64,000 bases of DNA from Omphiscola glabra (lineage: Eukaryota > Mollusca > Gastropoda > Lymnaeidae), in NCBI GenBank assembly GCA_964017045.1, contig OZ024799.1, forward strand, positions 32,020,736-32,084,735, in the 5' to 3' direction. Of the stretch, positions 11,674 through 23,012 are shown one piece after another. The notes beneath the pieces are model-generated. The model ran no database searches. It saw only the letters and a program-made list of their open reading frames with translations, and was not told the DNA's origin. Made by a program: the position numbers and the translations under genes. Each line of letters opens with the position of its first letter. Positions within the stretch are counted from its first letter, which is position 1.

Positions 11674-11859
11674 CAGGGCCGGCCTTAGGCCACCGCAACC
11701 TATGCGGCCGCAGTTGGCCCCGCACTTTCATAGGCCCCGCCCCGAATTTATTTTCTAATACAAAATCTTAATTTTCACTTATTATCCTTATTCCTACCCA
11801 GACTGGGCCCCGCGCAATCCGTTTCGCATAGGGCCCCGCAATTGTTAGGGTCGGCCCTG
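11674..11859 (+). mobile_element. GGCCGGCC-family hAT MITE (186 bp) with perfect 8-bp target duplication
   Basis: Starts CAGGGCCGGCCTTAGGCC and ends GGTCGGCCCTG. Flanked by AGTAGCAG on both sides (11666-11673, 11860-11867). A second copy in inverse orientation lies at 56268-56452. The GC-rich termini enclose an AT-rich core. Confidence 0.9.
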
Positions 11860-11867
11860 AGTAGCAG

Positions 11868-12007
11868 TAATAAAAAGGGCAGGCTACGCTGCCTAATGAC
11901 AGAGTAGTGAAGAGGGTGCACCACCAAAACCCCAATGGAAAATGGCTGAAAAGCAGACATATAGACTTAGATGGATGGATGATGTGGGGAAAAAGATTAA
12001 GCTGCAC
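11868..12007 (+). pseudogene. Second LINE, middle segment of the 3' region
   Basis: Contains AAGAGGGTGCACCACCAAAA and GGATGGATGATGTGG, matching the first LINE at 2486-2565. It continues the plus-strand LINE after the nested insertions at 10974-11859. Confidence 0.7.
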
Positions 12008-12249
12008 CTATTGGTACACGGGTACCAAAATTGAGAGGGTGGTACTAAAAAAACGATTTAAAATATTATTGCTGGGTTTGTAAGACCAAATGAGGTATCA
12101 AATGAAAGTTAATCGAATGTACTATACGTTTGTAAACTTAATTCTTCATTTTAACTATAATAAACTACCGCAAATGACATCCGAATAGCACTAGTCAAAA
12201 TGGACCCGGACACGCAGCGCCGCCATTCGCACCCGGGTACCATTAATAG
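12008..12249. mobile_element. Inverted-repeat element of the GGTACCCGGGTAC family, copy 1
   Basis: Starts CTATTGGTACACGGGTACC and ends ACCCGGGTACCATTAATAG, inverted relative to each other. The interior contains CGCAAATGACATCCGAATAG and GACCCGGACACGCAGCGCCG, which recur at 40080-40150 and 47405-47520. The insertion splits the LINE between AAGCTGCA and AGCTGGGAATCC. No clear target duplication could be fixed. Confidence 0.65.
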
Positions 12250-12350
12250 CAGCTGGGAATCCAAGCATGGAAAAGAGAAGCGTCAGTTAGGTCTGTGTGG
12301 ATGGATGTGGTGAGGCAGGTCAAAGCCCTACAGCGCCACAGGGATGTGTG
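12250..12350 (+). pseudogene. Second LINE, distal 3' fragment
   Basis: GAATCCAAGCATGG and GTGAGGCAGG...CAAAGCCCTACAG correspond to 2575-2630 and 3013-3030 of the first LINE. Here they are uninterrupted by a MITE. This confirms that the MITE at 2631-3004 is an insertion. Confidence 0.65.
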
Positions 12351-13283
12351 GAAAGACTAGAAGACTAAGGCTGGAAGGCAGTGGTTGGCAGTCAGTGATA
12401 TAATGACTCTCTATTTTCCATACGTTAGTTGACTTTAAACCCACAATCCCAATAAGTGAGTGAAGTAACGGATTCAGAAACCCATTGACAAACTGGAAGT
12501 TTTTGTTCGGGAAAAATACCTGACTTCCTGCGTCACACCTCTAAGGTGCTGCATCATTGTTTCCGGTTGTCACATGTCCCGACCAAATCTGGCGACCAAC
12601 GACGCATGAGGGCGTAATGTTACATGTACACGTTAACAGCATTCCCCAGCAACACACTTGGGAGTTTGATCGTTGTTTTTTGTTTTTTTTCTTCAGGTAG
12701 ACGGGTTTTCCAGTAGACTGTGGCTTTCATGCACTGCGGAGCGTGTTGAGACAAATTGTGTAACTTTAGCCAGCTCTGAATAAACAACTGCAAACACAGA
12801 TAGTCATACAATATTTATTGATTTGTTTTTAAATTCGATTACATTACCTTTAAATGTGTTTTGAAGTTAAATGTGTATTTCTTTTTACACTTTATGTCCA
12901 CTTAATTGTAACATAAAACGGGGAGGTCTTATCTAAGGGTTCACAAAAACCTTTCATTATTTTATGACTTGATCTTCATGGGTAGGTGGTTGGGAGAAAA
13001 ATCAGATTTTGACAATTTCACCCCCTGAAGTAATAATAACCATACCGCCTGGAGTACACGAGCATCGCTAAGTTAAACACCAATGCTGCATGGGGGCCTA
13101 TACCTAATCACCATCCGGATCCTGTAGCCATTTAGGCTTGCGCCTGTTGGACAAAGGCTATGGTCAACATTGTGCAGGTCTTTAGCTTCCTCGTTTGGTC
13201 TTTGTCGGCACATGCGGCTTCTTTTGATTCTGGTCATTGTGCTACACGAGTAATTAGAAAGTGCTGGAGCTCTGGGCAGTGAA
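12351..13283. other. Intergenic stretch, no gene seen
   Basis: No gene recognised. A segment at 13040-13100 (CATACCGCC...CTAAGTTAAACACCAATGC) resembles 5S rRNA internal sequence only weakly. It is not called as an RNA gene. Confidence 0.5.
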
Positions 13284-13632
13284 AGGGGTGATGTGCTGTT
13301 GGGGATGTGCTACTGGTGATGTGTTACTGGTAATGGCCTGCTGGTGATGTGCTGCTGGGGATGTGTTACTGGCGATGTGTTACTGGTAATGGCCCGCTGG
13401 TGACGTGCCACTGGTGATGTGTTACTGGTGATGGAATGCTGGTGATGTGCCACTGGTGGTGTGCTACTAGTGATGACCTGCTGTCGATGTGCCACGGCTG
13501 ACGTGCTACTAGTGATGTGCTGCTAGTGATGTGCCACTGGTGATGTGTTACTGGTGATGGAATGCTGGTGATGTGCCACTGGTGGTGCGCTACTAGTGAT
13601 GGCCTGCTGGTGGTGTGCCACTGGTGATGTTC
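13284..13632 (+). repeat. 14-bp degenerate minisatellite with 126-bp higher-order period
   Basis: The unit is GATGTGCTACTGGT with many variants. A block of about 80 bp starting at 13402 recurs at 13528, a spacing of 126 bases or nine units, so the array has grown by duplication of multi-unit blocks. The minus-strand frame here (13310-13495) is an artefact of the repeat. Confidence 0.85.
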
Positions 13633-14614
13633 TACTGCCTCAGTTAGATTTTTGCAGAGTCGTTAAGTTCTTGTTCAGCCTGGTTTTATGGTGTTAAGGT
13701 GTGAGAATATTTGAATGTGTCCTGTCTTTTGTTGGGTGACATTATTAGCTACATAGTAGGGTGACCGATTCCTATACGAAACTATTGATTATTTCATTGA
13801 AAGTAAAGCATTATAACAATTGGTATGGGTCATCGGAAGATACTCAACAATTCTTTCAAATAAAAGTTTATAATTTGTTTCACAATATTTTACATTTTGT
13901 TACAGAATTGTTTACATTTTTCAATCAGAATTGTTCACATTTTTTTATGAGCCTTGCTTACATTTTCTATCAGAGTTGTATTCAAGTTTGAACTTTCGTC
14001 ACTTAAACCCATTCATTGTTTGCTCATTGACTTCTCGAGTACCTCGCACGCCACCATTATGCCAAGTCTCCAGGAACTGTTTCAAAACACTCAACATTCT
14101 TCCCCCTGGCCAGCTCACCCTCACCATCACGCTGACGTCACTATCAGAGTAGCACGCCCACGACAGTCGCACTCTTGGTTCAATGTTGTTGTCTGAGACC
14201 ATCCCCCCCCCCTTCACCCCCCCCCCCCCAACCACAGCATGCAAGGACAATTAATGGCCTGGTATTTGGATCGAGCAGCCCTGGGCAACACCTCTAGAAG
14301 AAAAAATAGAACGAAAAAAAAAGATGCCATCACAAAACAAAGATGACATATAAACAAAAGGATAATAACAAAAAAAATATATTTTTAAAAAAAACGTGAA
14401 ACACAAAACGACTGTGTATTGATCAGGTCTGGGCATGAATAAAATCAGGTACTAGAAAAAGGAAATTCGGGTCAAGGACGGATACGTGAAACCGTACTTT
14501 TAGGACAATCATTAGAGAAGGATGCTTGGGGTTGTAGGTAATGGTGTTAAGGACTAAGGGGTCGTGTCAGGGGGTCGGATGCCTTGTCTCGTATTCATAG
14601 GGTCCAGATCACGG
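13633..14614. other. Intergenic stretch with C runs
   Basis: AT-rich, with a degenerate TTTACATTTTT-type repeat at 13880-13970 and C runs at 14203-14212 and 14219-14229. The overlapping frames on both strands at 13931-14250 look like chance. Confidence 0.55.
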
Positions 14615-14995
14615 GGTGTGTCTTTGACATTGGACACTATTTGAACACAATGCGTGACTTTCACATTGGACAAAAAATAATATGTCTTTCACAATTAGAC
14701 AAAATACGTGTCTTTGACATTGGGCACAATGTGTGTCTTTGACATCGAACACAGTGCGTGTCTTTGACATCGAACACAATGCGCGTCTTTGACAACGAAC
14801 ACAATGCGCGTCTTTGACATCGAACACAGTGCGTGTCTTTGACATCGAACACAGTGCGTGTCTTTGACATCGAACACAATGCGCGTCTTTGACAACGAAC
14901 ACAATGCGTGTCTTTGACATCGAACACAATGCGTGTCTTTGACATCGAACACAATGCGCGTCTTTGACAACGAACACAATGCGTGTCTTTCAAAT
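14615..14995 (-). repeat. 25-bp minisatellite, about 15 copies
   Basis: The unit on the plus strand is TCTTTGACATCGAACACAAT followed by GCGTG. Successive copies at 14761, 14786 and 14811 give the period of 25. Since 25 is not divisible by 3, three units make a 75-bp reading period, and all three minus-strand frames stay open as KTRIVFDVKDTHCVRCQRHA-like repeats. These frames (14609-14993) are not genes. Confidence 0.92.
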
Positions 14996-15618
14996 TGGAC
15001 TTGATGTGTGTATGCTACATTTTATAAATGTACTTTTGTATGGACAACGGATCCCATGCATATTACAACAGATGAATCAATAAATGCATTGATAGCGATT
15101 TTTCTGCCTCTCCACATACACAGGCCAAGACCATTTCGTAAAGCAGAACCCCGAATGTATGATAAACAAAGTCGGTGGTTCCTTATGTGGGCGGCACTAC
15201 TCCCAGGGGGAAGGGGGGCTGGAAGGCAGGGTGGGAGGGAGGGTGCTGTAAGGTGCATAATTCAGGGAAATTAATAGCGCGGTTAAAAGTGCTTGTCAAA
15301 GGCGTCGCACACGCATTTCCTTTCAATATATTTGTGTCTACAGTTTCACTTATCCGTCAAGCTCTTTAACTTATTGTATGTTTATAGTGTCACGAGAGGA
15401 TTTGCCGGCATCATAACGGTGTCGTAACTCGAGGAGGGTATGGCTAAAAGTTTCTAGAACGCATGTTTTAAGCTGACACAAAAACATAAAACTTCGTGCT
15501 CGTGTGGGTAAAGTGCGGTAATTGGGGGGGGGGGGGGCGTGGCTGCCTGATTATCTCACTTGGACCATCGTGCCTTTGATTAATAAACGCCTCTATCCGC
15601 CCATGGGGATGGGGTTCT
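14996..15618. other. Intergenic stretch
   Basis: Contains a G-rich tract at 15207-15245 and a 13-base G run at 15525-15537. No gene recognised. Confidence 0.5.
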
Positions 15619-16079
15619 TCATTCATACTGTCCTCGTGCACCGAATTCCGCTCTAGGCAACAGCCAAGGAACTCCACGTTCGTCTACAGCTTGCTTCTGT
15701 AGGAAAATGTCGACTGGGGTCAGGTTTCTTCTCCGCAGTTCCGTGTCTATTATTCTGCGCTGTACTTCTTTGTTTGCGTCTTCCATCGTAAGCGATGCCA
15801 ATCCGCAGTGGCGTAGTGAGGGGGGGGCAATGGGGCATCATGCCCCGGGCGCTACTCACAAAGGGGCGCCAAATGGTAAATTTTACTTTAATATATACAT
15901 GGTTTTCGAATAGGGGGGGGCGCTAAAAAGGTACTGGGGGGCGCTAAAAAGGTATTGTGCCCCGGGCGCGAGTTAAGCTCGCTACGCCACTGCCTATCCG
16001 GTATTTTGCCGGGAAAGTCTGCTGTCGCTCCACGGGTGGTAGGTAACCCGTTCATGTCCTCGCTGAATTTGATCCCCAA
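15619..16079 (-). pseudogene. Unidentified minus-strand reading-frame remnant split by a MITE
   Basis: To the right of the MITE the minus strand reads MGIKFSEDMNGLPTTRG. To its left another frame reads MEDANKEVQRRIIDTELRRR and ends PRAEFGARGQYE at 15619. Composition is more protein-like than elsewhere in the window: mixed charges, few low-complexity runs. After conceptual removal of the MITE and one target copy, the two parts are out of frame by one base. I do not recognise the family. It may be a retroelement or gene fragment, or coincidence. Confidence 0.3.
15806..15992 (+). mobile_element. GGCGTAG-family hAT MITE (187 bp), CATCATGCCCCGGGCG subfamily
   Basis: Starts CAGTGGCGTAGTGAGG, ends GCTCGCTACGCCACTG. 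The flanks CCAATCCG (15798-15805) and CCTATCCG (15993-16000) match at 7 of 8 positions. The interior, including GGGCGCTACTCACAAAG, is nearly identical to the copies at 46971 and 49840, so the subfamily is young. It interrupts the minus-strand frame described at 15619-16079. Confidence 0.9.
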
Positions 16080-17225
16080 GTATTAATTCCGGCTTGGGGC
16101 AGTCTCGCACTTTGTATACACTGGAAACAACAAATATCTAGACATAAACAAGTCGGCCATTTTTTGGGGAAAATATTTTTGTTCACTTAAATTTGACAGT
16201 TTGCTTACATGAACTTTAGGTCATTAAACCCCTGGGGAAAATGTAATTATTATTGTTGAATGCATTTCGTTGCATGAAAATAACGACCTTCATCAAAATG
16301 AACAGGTTTAGTGAAAACTTATTTAAATTACTTCTTAAAAACTACGCCTCTGGGGCCATATAGAAACGGCGTCACGTTTGGGTTTGTGACACCGTGTAAT
16401 TAACTGTTTTTTTGTTTTTGTTACAAATTTGTGACGATGTGGGGGGTAAAGGGATGGGGCGAAATTCTGCCAAGATAAGATTGCTGTCATTTATGGATGG
16501 TCCTTGTCCACTATTAAACATAATATTTTAATCCATGTCTAAATGCTAAATATAATAATTAAGATCGAGTTGCCACTTGGGCATGTGCTGTTCTTTGTTT
16601 GTATAATGCTAAATATGAAAGGTTCTTTTGTTAGACAGTGACTGCGCGTGTCAGAGGACGGGTTGCATTATTTGAAGGCTAGCTTTCCGTCACGTGACGT
16701 GGATTCTGAGATCAACGTAAACACTGATGAAACAGCCGATTAATTATGGGTTTAGAAAGTATTTCAACTATTCTAAATCATTGTGGGAGTGTTCGTAGCC
16801 ATGGATCACTTGTAAAAAGGGATCGCTTGTAACCAAGGATTTATTTGGTTTCAAAGAAAAAAAAATTTAATTTTTTTAAAATAAATTTTATTTAATAATT
16901 TAAAGATTTTAGAAAATTATGTAACATTTTTTTAACCCTATAAATGGGTAAATTGCCATTTTTTATGTTTTTAATTTTTATCGATTCGATTCATATACTT
17001 ATAATTGCCCGATCACATCGTATTGGGTATCAATTGAAAACTTTATTTCTCAGAATTTAGGAAAATATAGCTTCCCGACACTTACTGAAGTTATCTAACA
17101 CTTCAGTCGGTGTTGAAACATGGTCAAAACGGTGCTTTTCTGACTTAATTATAGGGTCACTTCATTATTGACGCACCAGCCTTGAACTTTTAATAAAGCA
17201 CGCATTGGGATTGGTTACATGTTTG
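16080..17225. other. Intergenic stretch, AT-rich
   Basis: Strongly AT-rich at 16850-16990. An isolated CTACGCCTCTG at about 16344-16354 could be the orphan end of a GGCGTAG MITE. No gene recognised. Confidence 0.5.
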
Positions 17226-17380
17226 GAAAGTTTACGTGTAATCGGTTATCCGTTTATGAAATTCAGTTAGAACGAGCAGTGAGTGCTCTGTAAATATGCA
17301 AATTTTTCACTTTGGTGTCACCCCTGAGAAGGTGTCACCATGTGCGGTCCACCTCCCTGCAACCCCTTATTACGCCACTA
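17226..17380 (+). repeat. Dispersed repeat, copy A of a pair (155 bp)
   Basis: Matches 23848-24003 over its whole length, with shared blocks ATCGGTTAT, TTTATGAAATTC, GTGCTCTGTAAATATG, TTTGGTGTCACCCC, GGTGTCACC and TACGCCACT. The terminal TACGCCACTG suggests the right end of a hAT-like element whose left end is lost. A related right end lies near 53990-54033. Confidence 0.7.
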
Positions 17381-18114
17381 ATCCAGGGATCGCCTAGGGC
17401 CAGAGACAGCTTTCACCAAAGGATCGCGTATAGCCAGGGACAGCTTAACATAGAAAAGCAGTTCATAAAATGCTACTGGTTAAAGAAAACGAACAAAAAC
17501 AATGGCATCCCCATCTTCCCATCTCACCCCTACACACGCACATGCTTGCCAAAATTAAACATTAAAAAAAAATCCACACCTCGAAATACTAATAAGGTCA
17601 TAAACAACGCGAACTTTAGAAGAAAAAAAAGGTTGTTACGACCGCCCACCTTCTTTAGCGCCTTATCATGACGGTGTTAAAAGACAAGTTGATAAACAGT
17701 TTCAAATCATCGCCACCCCCACATCCCCCCACCCCCTCTGGTCCGCCTGGTGTTAATGGAACCAATCCAAAAACAAGTCGTGGACAATTTCCACCAAGCT
17801 CCCACAATGATGACGCCTGGCATCGTCTCATCTCGTGTCTGAAAGTTTCCACGTGAGCTGGACATCGTGACGTGGATAAGTGTTCACGCTGACCTCCCCT
17901 GTCCTTCTCACCCACCGATGTTTGTGAAATCTCCCCTTGGGCATCTATCTGTTTACCAGCCTTGGACACTGTTTGACTCCACGTTTAATGGTAGATGCTC
18001 AGCTTCCGTTAGACGAAGATAGCAAACAATTCGATACTAATGTTAAGGCTGGAGTGTTGAGAATACCACGTACATCCCACGTTATGTAAGAGCTGAGAGA
18101 AAAATAAAAAGCCA
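17381..18114. other. Intergenic stretch
   Basis: Open frames at 17312-17671 (+) and 17655-17969 (-) are proline- or lysine-rich and have no recognisable domain. Confidence 0.5.
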
Positions 18115-18212
18115 TTGCAGTAACTAGTGACTTCCCGCAGTTCCTAGGGACTTCTCTCCAGTTACTAGAGACTTCTCTCCAGTTAATAGTGACTTCTCGC
18201 CAGTTACTACTG
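18115..18212 (+). repeat. 21-bp degenerate tandem repeat
   Basis: The unit CAGTTACTAGTGACTTCTCTC occurs about 4.5 times with substitutions. Confidence 0.75.
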
Positions 18213-18261
18213 ACTTTTTTTTCTTTTCTATTTCATGGTATCTTGAATTTATTTATAATAA

Positions 18262-18320
18262 TTTCTTTAAGCTGAAGAAGGCTTTTGGTCGAATCCACTC
18301 GTTGTTTTCTAGCATTTTTA
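18262..18320 (+). other. Penelope-like element motif, degenerate
   Basis: GCTGAAGAAGGCTTTTGGTC at 18271 followed by CGTTGTTTTCT resembles the motifs at 34243 and 58071. Such GCTGAAGAAGGC...CGAA...CGTTGTTTT sequences are typical of Penelope-like element termini, which carry hammerhead-ribozyme-related cores. Support rests on mutual similarity and memory of the family only. Confidence 0.35.
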
Positions 18321-18443
18321 AAGCTCTCAGATATTTTGCTGTTCATGCAACCCAGTAGGACATGAAGATATAAAGAAACTTTAACTCGAAGCATGGGGGC
18401 AATGATAACATTTGGAGCTGCCGATTAAAATATATACATATGT

Positions 18444-18775
18444 TCCATGTTGATGAGACCAATATGCCATAATCAGACCGACATATCTTGATTTGACTAA
18501 TATGCCATAATTAGACCGAAATATCTTGATTAGACTAATATGCCATAATTAGACCGACATATCTTGATTAGACTAATATGCTATAATTGACCGACATATC
18601 TTGATTAGACTAATATGCCATAATTAGACCGAAATATCTTGATTAGACTAATATGCCATAATTTGACCGACATATCTTGATTAGACTAATATGCTATAAT
18701 TAGATCGAGATGTTTAGACCAATATGCCATGTTTAGACAGATATGCCATGTTTAGACATATATGTCAAGTTAATT
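18444..18775 (+). repeat. 38-bp minisatellite, about 7 copies, decaying at the right edge
   Basis: The unit includes CTTGATTAGACTAATATGCC and ATAATTAGACCGACATAT. Copies at the right edge are shortened to about 19-20 bp units (TTTAGACNNATATGCCATG). Confidence 0.85.
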
Positions 18776-18975
18776 AGACCGATATACCATGATTATATCA
18801 TTATTCCAAGAATCTTACACGCAAGATACGAATCTGTCTTATGACAGGTACTTGTTTAAGTAAGCGTCAGTTCACACGATCAAATTTCGCTTCAAATTTT
18901 TTTATGAACGCACTATTTTGTGCGTGGTTTCTTTTTTGGGGAATTTGATCAAATAGTAATTTGAAAGTTAATAAT

Positions 18976-19400
18976 AATAATAATAAAGTTCCTTTGAAAA
19001 ATCCCGCTTCATCCCGCGGTACAAAAACAAAGCTGGGAGATAATAACTAGCTGGAAAAGATGGTAGACAACTTCACCCCAGAAGGTGTTTGTGAAATAGA
19101 TGAGTTTTTAAATTTGTTTTGAAGGACTCCAGTTTCTGGCTGTGTCTGAGAGCGTCGTGAAGGGTGTTCCAAATGGTTGGGTCAGCAAATGAGAACGTGC
19201 GCTTTCCGTAAGTCTCAAGGCGAACACGCGGTATCGAGAGTTTGCCACTATCGGATGAGCGGAGTTGTCTAGTGGGTACATAAGGCGTCATGAGAGTTTG
19301 GAGATAGGACGGCGCCAGGTCATGCAAGCAGCGGTAGCACAGAGTTTCAATTTTGAATTTCACCCAGGAGCGTAGCTGGAAGACCCACCATGAGAGCATG
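18976..19400 (-). pseudogene. CR1/L2-like LINE C-terminal tail, 5'-truncated
   Basis: The minus-strand translation over about 19073-19360 contains LCYRCLHDLAPSYLQTLMTP, then RQLRSSDSGKLSIPRVRLET, then YGKRTFSFADPTIWNTLHDA and FKTNLKTHLF. This is the conserved C-terminal region found at the end of CR1/L2-type LINE ORF2 proteins. The 3' end, at low coordinates, is an (ATA/TAA)n tract at 18976-18993, as in the copy at 10974. The C-terminal frame is still open for about 100 codons, so it is better preserved than the other LINE pieces here. It probably arose by truncated target-primed reverse transcription. The left edge of the window's LINE homology ends near 19400. Confidence 0.85.
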
Positions 19401-19554
19401 TGATGTGACAAAGCTTCACACAAAAATCGCATCAAATGCATGATCGAAAATTTGATGGTGTGAACCGAAGCTTAGGCTTACAAAACATATCACGAATTAA
19501 AATGTTTTTGTAAAAGTTGTCGAGTGTTGGATAGTACAAAACACTCTAAACTCC

Positions 19555-19826
19555 TCTCTTTCTCTCTATCTCTCTCTCAATTTCTCTGTCTCTTGCTCTG
19601 CTCTCTCTCTCTCTCTGGCTCTCCCCATTTCTCTCTATCTCTCATTCTCCATTTATTTCTCTCTCTCTCTCTCTTTCACTCTCCCTCTATCTGTCTCTAA
19701 ATATCAATTTATTACCTTCTAATTACCATTTACAATTTCTGAATCGCTCCTCTCTGTCTCTTGTTCTGCTCTCTCTCTTTCTCTCTCTCTCTGACTCTTC
19801 CCATTTCTCTCTATCTCTCGTTCTTC

Positions 19827-19870
<44 letters not shown>

Positions 19871-19975
19871 TTCACTCTCTCTCTCTATCTCTTTCACTCT
19901 CCGTCTATCGGTCTCTAAATATCAATTTTTTACTTTCTAATTACCATTTACGATTTCTGAATCGTTCCTCTCTGC
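19555..19975 (+). repeat. Duplicated CT-rich microsatellite block
   Basis: Two tandem copies of a longer unit, about 19583-19749 and 19750-19970. Each runs from CTCTCTGTCTCTTG through (CT)n to CTAAATATCAATTT, TTCTAATTACCATTTAC and TTTCTGAATCG. The second copy is longer because its CT tract has expanded. Confidence 0.85.
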
Positions 19976-20156
19976 CAACAGCCTTCCTGTCAGTGTGAGT
20001 AAACATGATAAATGAATAAGGAGTTAACGAACTATTTCTTTCTTATTAGGATGACCACATAAGAAAAAAGGCCAACATGATTTCCCGGGATTTGAAACGT
20101 AAGCTTTAGAAACACAATGTACTATACCCTCAAAATATGGATACGATTTTCGACCA

Positions 20157-20225
20157 ATGACAGGGAACTACCGCATTATCGTTGAGGGATACAGGGAACT
20201 ACAGTATTATCGTAGAGGGAATAGG
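20157..20225 (+). repeat. About 31-bp direct duplication
   Basis: CAGGGAACTACCGCATTATC is repeated as CAGGGAACTACAGTATTATC, followed by similar GTTGAGGGATA and GTAGAGGGAATA. Confidence 0.75.
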
Positions 20226-20689
20226 TCCATAAATTTTTTTTTTTAAAAGAGACCATTAATTTCTCCATGAACGTTTTGTGGGGGGGGGGGGGGGGGCTAC
20301 CTTCAAAAACTGCACAGAGCAAACCCACGAGAATTATGAATGCGAGATGCTTTCTGCTAGACCTTAAAGCTGCCAGATCTCAACTACTCTTGATGTCAGA
20401 CTTTTATTTGGTGGTTTAAATATGTTCCTACACTAATTAGAGTCAAATGATACCCCATGACTTCCTAGTTACAAAATCTGTCCAATGAATTGTTTCAAGT
20501 CATGTTTCTAGTGTTCTGTTTCTATGGCTCCCGTGTTGCCACCGAAGCTCGCATTACACCTAAAGGCCAGAGGCTCTCCGAAAATGGTTACGAGTAGGGT
20601 CGAAATGCTAGAAACCAACCAAGGCATACAATTTTAACAATCGTTGCTCTTATGATTGGGTTGTTCTTGCTTTTCCCTTAGTTAATCAA
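20226..20689. other. Intergenic spacer with poly-G
   Basis: A 17-base G run at 20280-20296. Nothing else recognised. Confidence 0.5.
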
Positions 20690-20865
20690 TAATTGTAATG
20701 AGCTAATGAAATTTATTAATTGTAATTAGACCTGGTTTTGAGTATCGCATTCTTTGTAATTGTATATTACATTAGGTGTCGTCTTTTCTCGTGTACTGTT
20801 TTAGAACGAGCCATACACATAAATAAGAGATTAATTTCTCCCTATTGATAATAGTAAGTAACAAA
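20690..20865 (-). mobile_element. Diverged terminal copy of the TTACGGACC inverted-repeat family
   Basis: Shares TTAATTGTAATTAG, TTTAGAACGAGCC and AGAGATTAA...TTCTCC in the same order as 57260-57410, the right arm of the 3.3-kb unit. More diverged than the two arms are from each other, so an older copy. Confidence 0.6.
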
Positions 20866-22892
20866 GATATTTTCATATATCATTTATGTTTTAATAGGAT
20901 ATCGTCATATAACAATTATTTTTTAAATACAAAAATTTAAAAAAGAATGTTTTAACTGTAATCTATTTCAACTACTTTATGCAAACGCTTAGAAAATAAC
21001 ATTGAAACAATCTTATAATTATAATGCTCCAAAAATTTACAAAAAACTATTAAAAAATTGTGCTTATTGTAAATAATAGAAGAATTACCACATCAAAGTA
21101 ATTACATTTTTCTGGACTTTAGTCCCACACTACGAAATGAGTCCTCTAACAATTTATGGATCCTACAAATGCCATGTTCCGGATCTAGAACAAATTATTC
21201 TGTCGTATTTTCTGGGGAGCGTTTATATATAATAATAGGTCAACGGTCAGTCTTGACATGTCGATGCTGGGAAGAATGTTGTCGAATGACAGGCGACTCG
21301 TCTCCTCGTCACGATTCTGTCACATATAGATGGAGATAAGATGTCATGGACTCGGACATGCTCTAAAGTACAGCCATGCTAGTTCTTACATCTTTTAACA
21401 ATATTTTGATCTCCGATCGATTCGACCCGTTTAAAATCGTAAGTTAGCACGAGATGTGAAAGGGAAATAGAGTAGTTGGGTTTCACATTGATAAAATAGT
21501 TGGGTTTCACATTGATAAAATAGAAAATATGTATCTTGTGTCTTGGCCCAAAGCGAGTCTCGGGTCGAGGGCGCCTGAACTCATAGCTCGAGAAATGGAC
21601 TTTCTGGTCACAGCTGGAGATAAATTTTAAATGCTTGATTTCACTTGTAATTTTTTTACTAACTATTTAACTACAAAATTACGCCCATCCTCCTCCACAC
21701 AAACACAATATACAAGCACAAATAAATAAATAAAATATTGTGATGAATTAAAGTAAATATTTTACACAATGTTCTAAAAATGTCTTGAAAATGTCTCCGA
21801 TTTCGAAGACTTTGTCAATTCTTTTAGATAAATAAAAAAAAAAAACGATTAAATTTTTACGATTAAGAACCTTTCTAAGAAACACAATGAATGTGACATT
21901 TTGATAGGCTTGACCATTAATGCAAGGCCCTGGGCTTGACACTCGGCCAGGCACAGAAGCAAGCGACCACTGGCGTGTAAAGTGGGTGGTCAAACCCGGT
22001 CATGAAATGACATTTTCCCTTGTGACACATCGATCCACTTTTCCAGATGAGACGGCCACAACGACGTTGCCACATGTTGTTGTAAGCTTGAATCTATATA
22101 TAACACCAACGTACAGACCTCATCTTTGGCTTATCTTATAGTGCAGAGTTTCTTAGCTTGTGATCCACTGACCCTCAAGGGCTACGAGAAGAGGTTCTGG
22201 GGGTGGGGGTCTGTGGGCTTCATCCAGACCTGTTTAACCTCAAACTCTTAAAATCGTACAATATCATCACAAAATCATTCAATACATTATCTTAATAGTA
22301 AAAAATAAACAAAGAGTATATATAATGTATACACCTCAAAATCGTACATTGTACACCAAAATCGTAAGATTAAACAGGTCTGGCTTCATCCGTTTTGTAA
22401 TTTTATTATATACATTAAAACATCTTTATCCCAAGAAGGGCTCAGTGGTCTCAATCTTACCGGCATGGGGATCCATGGAACGAAGTTGGTTCAGAACACC
22501 AGCCTACAAAGTGTTGCAGTATATTTCTGAAGCCATCCGGATAAAGATTTATTACGGCCAGTTAATCACAAGCCAAGGTACATTGGAATTATGCGAGATG
22601 GTCAAAGCTGAATTTATCACTGGTTGGGGCGATAATAAGTCAAGATTAACTCCATTTCCTTGAGCGGGAAATGCCGGCTATAGATCGAGAGTTGTCGTTC
22701 ATTGTTGCTATATAAAAAGCGTTGAGCCGGGATTATTTTTACTTTTTTTTTTAAAACTTGTGAGAGTTGATGGGGGGGGGGGGGGGGGGGGGGACAGAGC
22801 GCGAGATGTTTATGCTAAAGTTTGATTTTAACTTCAATAGATCAGGGACAAAGTACATCAGCTTAGCTACGACTTTTTAAAAAATAGCGAAG
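20866..22892. other. Long AT-rich intergenic stretch
   Basis: Contains a duplicated GTTGGGTTTCACATTGATAA at 21475-21520 and a 22-base G run at 22772-22793. The 112-codon frame at 22325-22663 has no recognisable domain and no start context that would support a gene. No RNA gene seen. Confidence 0.5.
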
Positions 22893-23012
22893 CTAATTGT
22901 GTGTCTTGAAATGAAACTCATTGTGTGTCTTGAAATGAAACTCATTGTGTGTCTTGAAATAAAACTCATTGTGTGTCTTGAAATGAAATTCGTTGTGTGT
23001 CTTGAAATAATA
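22893..23012 (+). repeat. 24-bp minisatellite, about 5 copies
   Basis: The unit is CATTGTGTGTCTTGAAATGA followed by AACT. The last copies carry CGTTG and AATAA variants. Confidence 0.85.

Noticed and set aside
13040..13100. 5S rRNA gene or 5S-derived SINE
   Set aside because: Only scattered similarity. The internal control region is not intact.
14609..14993. Cysteine-rich protein on the minus strand
   Set aside because: Three overlapping frames read the same 25-bp repeat. Not gene-like.
22325..22663. 112-codon plus-strand gene
   Set aside because: No recognisable domain, and the codon content is AT-rich and random-looking. No support beyond length.
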